From assembly GCA_016869275.1 (NCBI GenBank), contig VGEO01000002.1, positions 1 to 64,000 on the forward strand: a stretch of DNA of 64,000 bases, in the 5' to 3' direction. Source of the DNA: Alphaproteobacteria bacterium (lineage in GTDB: Bacteria > Pseudomonadota > Alphaproteobacteria > SHVV01). The position numbers and the translations under genes were made by a program. A model generated the notes under the pieces. The model was not told the DNA's origin and did no database searches. It worked only from the letters and a program-made list of their open reading frames with translations. The stretch's first letter is position 1. Every line of letters starts with the position of its first letter. Shown one piece after another: positions 63,042 through 64,000 of this stretch.

Positions 63042-64000
63042 TCACAGCACGCGGGCGAGCGCGTCGAGCGCCGCCTCGGTTTCGTCGAGCTCATCGACCA
63101 GCGCCACCCGAATATAGGGTGCGCCGGGGACCGAACCGTCGGCGGTGGGGCGCGAGAGGTACCCGCCCGGCAGCACGCGCACCCCGGCTTCGCGCCACAG
63201 CGTTTTGGCGGCGCGTTCGCCGTCGCCGACATCGAGCCACAGAAAAAAAGCGCCGTCCGGCCGATAGAAGCCGAAGCGCTCGCCGAGTACACGGGCGGCG
63301 ACGTCGAACTTGGCACGGTAGAGCGCGCGGTTGGCGTCGACATGGGCTTCGTCCGACCACAACGCGGTGGCGGCGGCGAACACCGGCAGCGGAATTTGCG
63401 CGCAGCTATAGTTCCGGAGCTGGACGAACTGCTTCAGCAGGTCGGGGTCGCCGGCGACGAAGCCGCAGCGGAGACCGGGAACGCTCGACCGTTTGGAGAG
63501 CGAATGGAATACCAGCACGTTCGCGAGCCCGCCGCCCTCTTTCGCGCACACTTCGAGCGCGCCGGCGGGGGCGCGGTCGGCGAAGATCTCGGCGTAGCAT
63601 TCGTCGATTGCCAGGACCGCGTCGTGGGCGCGCACGCGGGCGATCAGTTTGGCGAGGTATGCAGGGTCGGCGACCGCGCCTTGCGGGTTCGCGGGCGAGC
63701 ACAAATAGACCAGCGCGGTGCGGGCGAAATCGGCATCGCTCACCCGGTCGAAATCGGGCAAGTACCCGGTCTCCTTGCGCGCCGGCAGATAGCGCGGCTC
63801 GGCGCCGGCCGCGACCGCGGCGCCGGCGTAGGGGTGATAGAACGGGTTAGGCATCAGGACGAGCGGCTTTGCGCCGCCCTTGACCTCGGGCACCACGAGC
63901 AGCGCCAGGAGAAAGAGCCCTTCGCGGGTGCCGTTCAGCGGAACGATGTGACGGTCGGGTTCGATCATGCCGGCGGGCAGCCGGTAGCGCCGGGTCAGCC
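63042..64000 (-). CDS. Class I/II PLP aminotransferase (DapC-like), 5' end beyond window
   Basis: About 319 residues are visible; the frame is open to the right edge, with RRYRLPAGMIEPDRHIVPLN continuing the fold. Motifs are NGTREGLFLL, SPANPQGAV, LAIDECYAEIF and the PLP-lysine in FHSLSKRSSVPGLRCGF. The order aminotransferase-ftsK-lolA matches the gene annotated succinyldiaminopimelate or LL-diaminopimelate-type aminotransferase in alphaproteobacteria, so a role in lysine/peptidoglycan synthesis is likely. It ends 18 nt before ftsK. Confidence 0.88.
   Translation of the reverse strand, partial: LTRRYRLPAGMIEPDRHIVPLNGTREGLFLLALLVVPEVKGGAKPLVLMPNPFYHPYAGAAVAAGAEPRYLPARKETGYLPDFDRVSDADFARTALVYLCSPANPQGAVADPAYLAKLIARVRAHDAVLAIDECYAEIFADRAPAGALEVCAKEGGGLANVLVFHSLSKRSSVPGLRCGFVAGDPDLLKQFVQLRNYSCAQIPLPVFAAATALWSDEAHVDANRALYRAKFDVAARVLGERFGFYRPDGAFFLWLDVGDGERAAKTLWREAGVRVLPGGYLSRPTADGSVPGAPYIRVALVDELDETEAALDALARVL

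Overview
This window looks like chromosomal DNA of a high-GC alphaproteobacterium, most like the Rhodospirillales and their uncultured relatives. The basis is gene order. One block runs mltA, a Tim44-domain gene, secB, dnaQ, coaE, aroE, maf. After a non-coding gap follow hemE, hemH, hemJ, rho, then mnmE, mnmG, rsmG, parA, parB, and holA, lptE, leuS and a DUF3576 gene. In Caulobacter and relatives this arrangement surrounds the replication origin, and a perfect parS site lies inside rsmG next to parAB. I therefore read about 1-29,000 as the origin-proximal region, with the 366-bp gap between maf and hemE (8542-8907) as the best oriC candidate. The species cannot be named from the sequence alone.

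Layout: 1-3073 holds a partial Smr-like gene and a complete lutABC lactate-oxidation operon, which sits between the smr-like gene and mltA. 3141-8541 is the envelope, secretion and replication-precursor block. 8908-12878 is haem synthesis plus rho. 12971-17409 holds a quinone reductase-like gene, a dienelactone hydrolase, a YyaL-type thioredoxin protein and a thioredoxin-like ferredoxin. 17430-23062 is tRNA and rRNA modification plus chromosome partitioning. 23118-27920 is holA-lptE-leuS-DUF3576 on the minus strand. A strongly signalled porin follows (28336-29595).

From 29682 to 43549 the content is accessory. It holds a TIGR02466-type 2OG-Fe(II) oxygenase gene broken by two amber codons, a sulfotransferase, a GT8-like glycosyltransferase, a TPR/glycosyltransferase protein, a GT9 protein, a ThiE-like protein, YggS, a YkuD L,D-transpeptidase, an unknown conserved protein, an alpha/beta hydrolase, an orphan OmpR-type regulator, an enoyl-CoA hydratase, a metallo-beta-lactamase-fold phosphodiesterase-like protein, a methyltransferase, and a badly broken adenylate/guanylate cyclase. 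43566-49574 is a four-gene peptide ABC importer operon. 49608-56213 is a tightly overlapping minus-strand operon for glycan assembly: polysaccharide deacetylase, four glycosyltransferases and a histidine phosphatase. A divergent cyclic-nucleotide-binding protein gene follows. 56995-64000 is the common alphaproteobacterial aminotransferase-ftsK-lolA-xthA block, with a ferredoxin reductase and an unknown acidic protein inserted.

The most notable points are the oriC candidate; non-canonical or missing start codons at two conserved genes (CTG for rsmG; nothing usable for mnmE); two multiply broken genes; a C-rich leader before rho that suggests autoregulation; and two glycan gene sets of unknown product. 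I saw no tRNA, rRNA, CRISPR array, insertion sequence or prophage.
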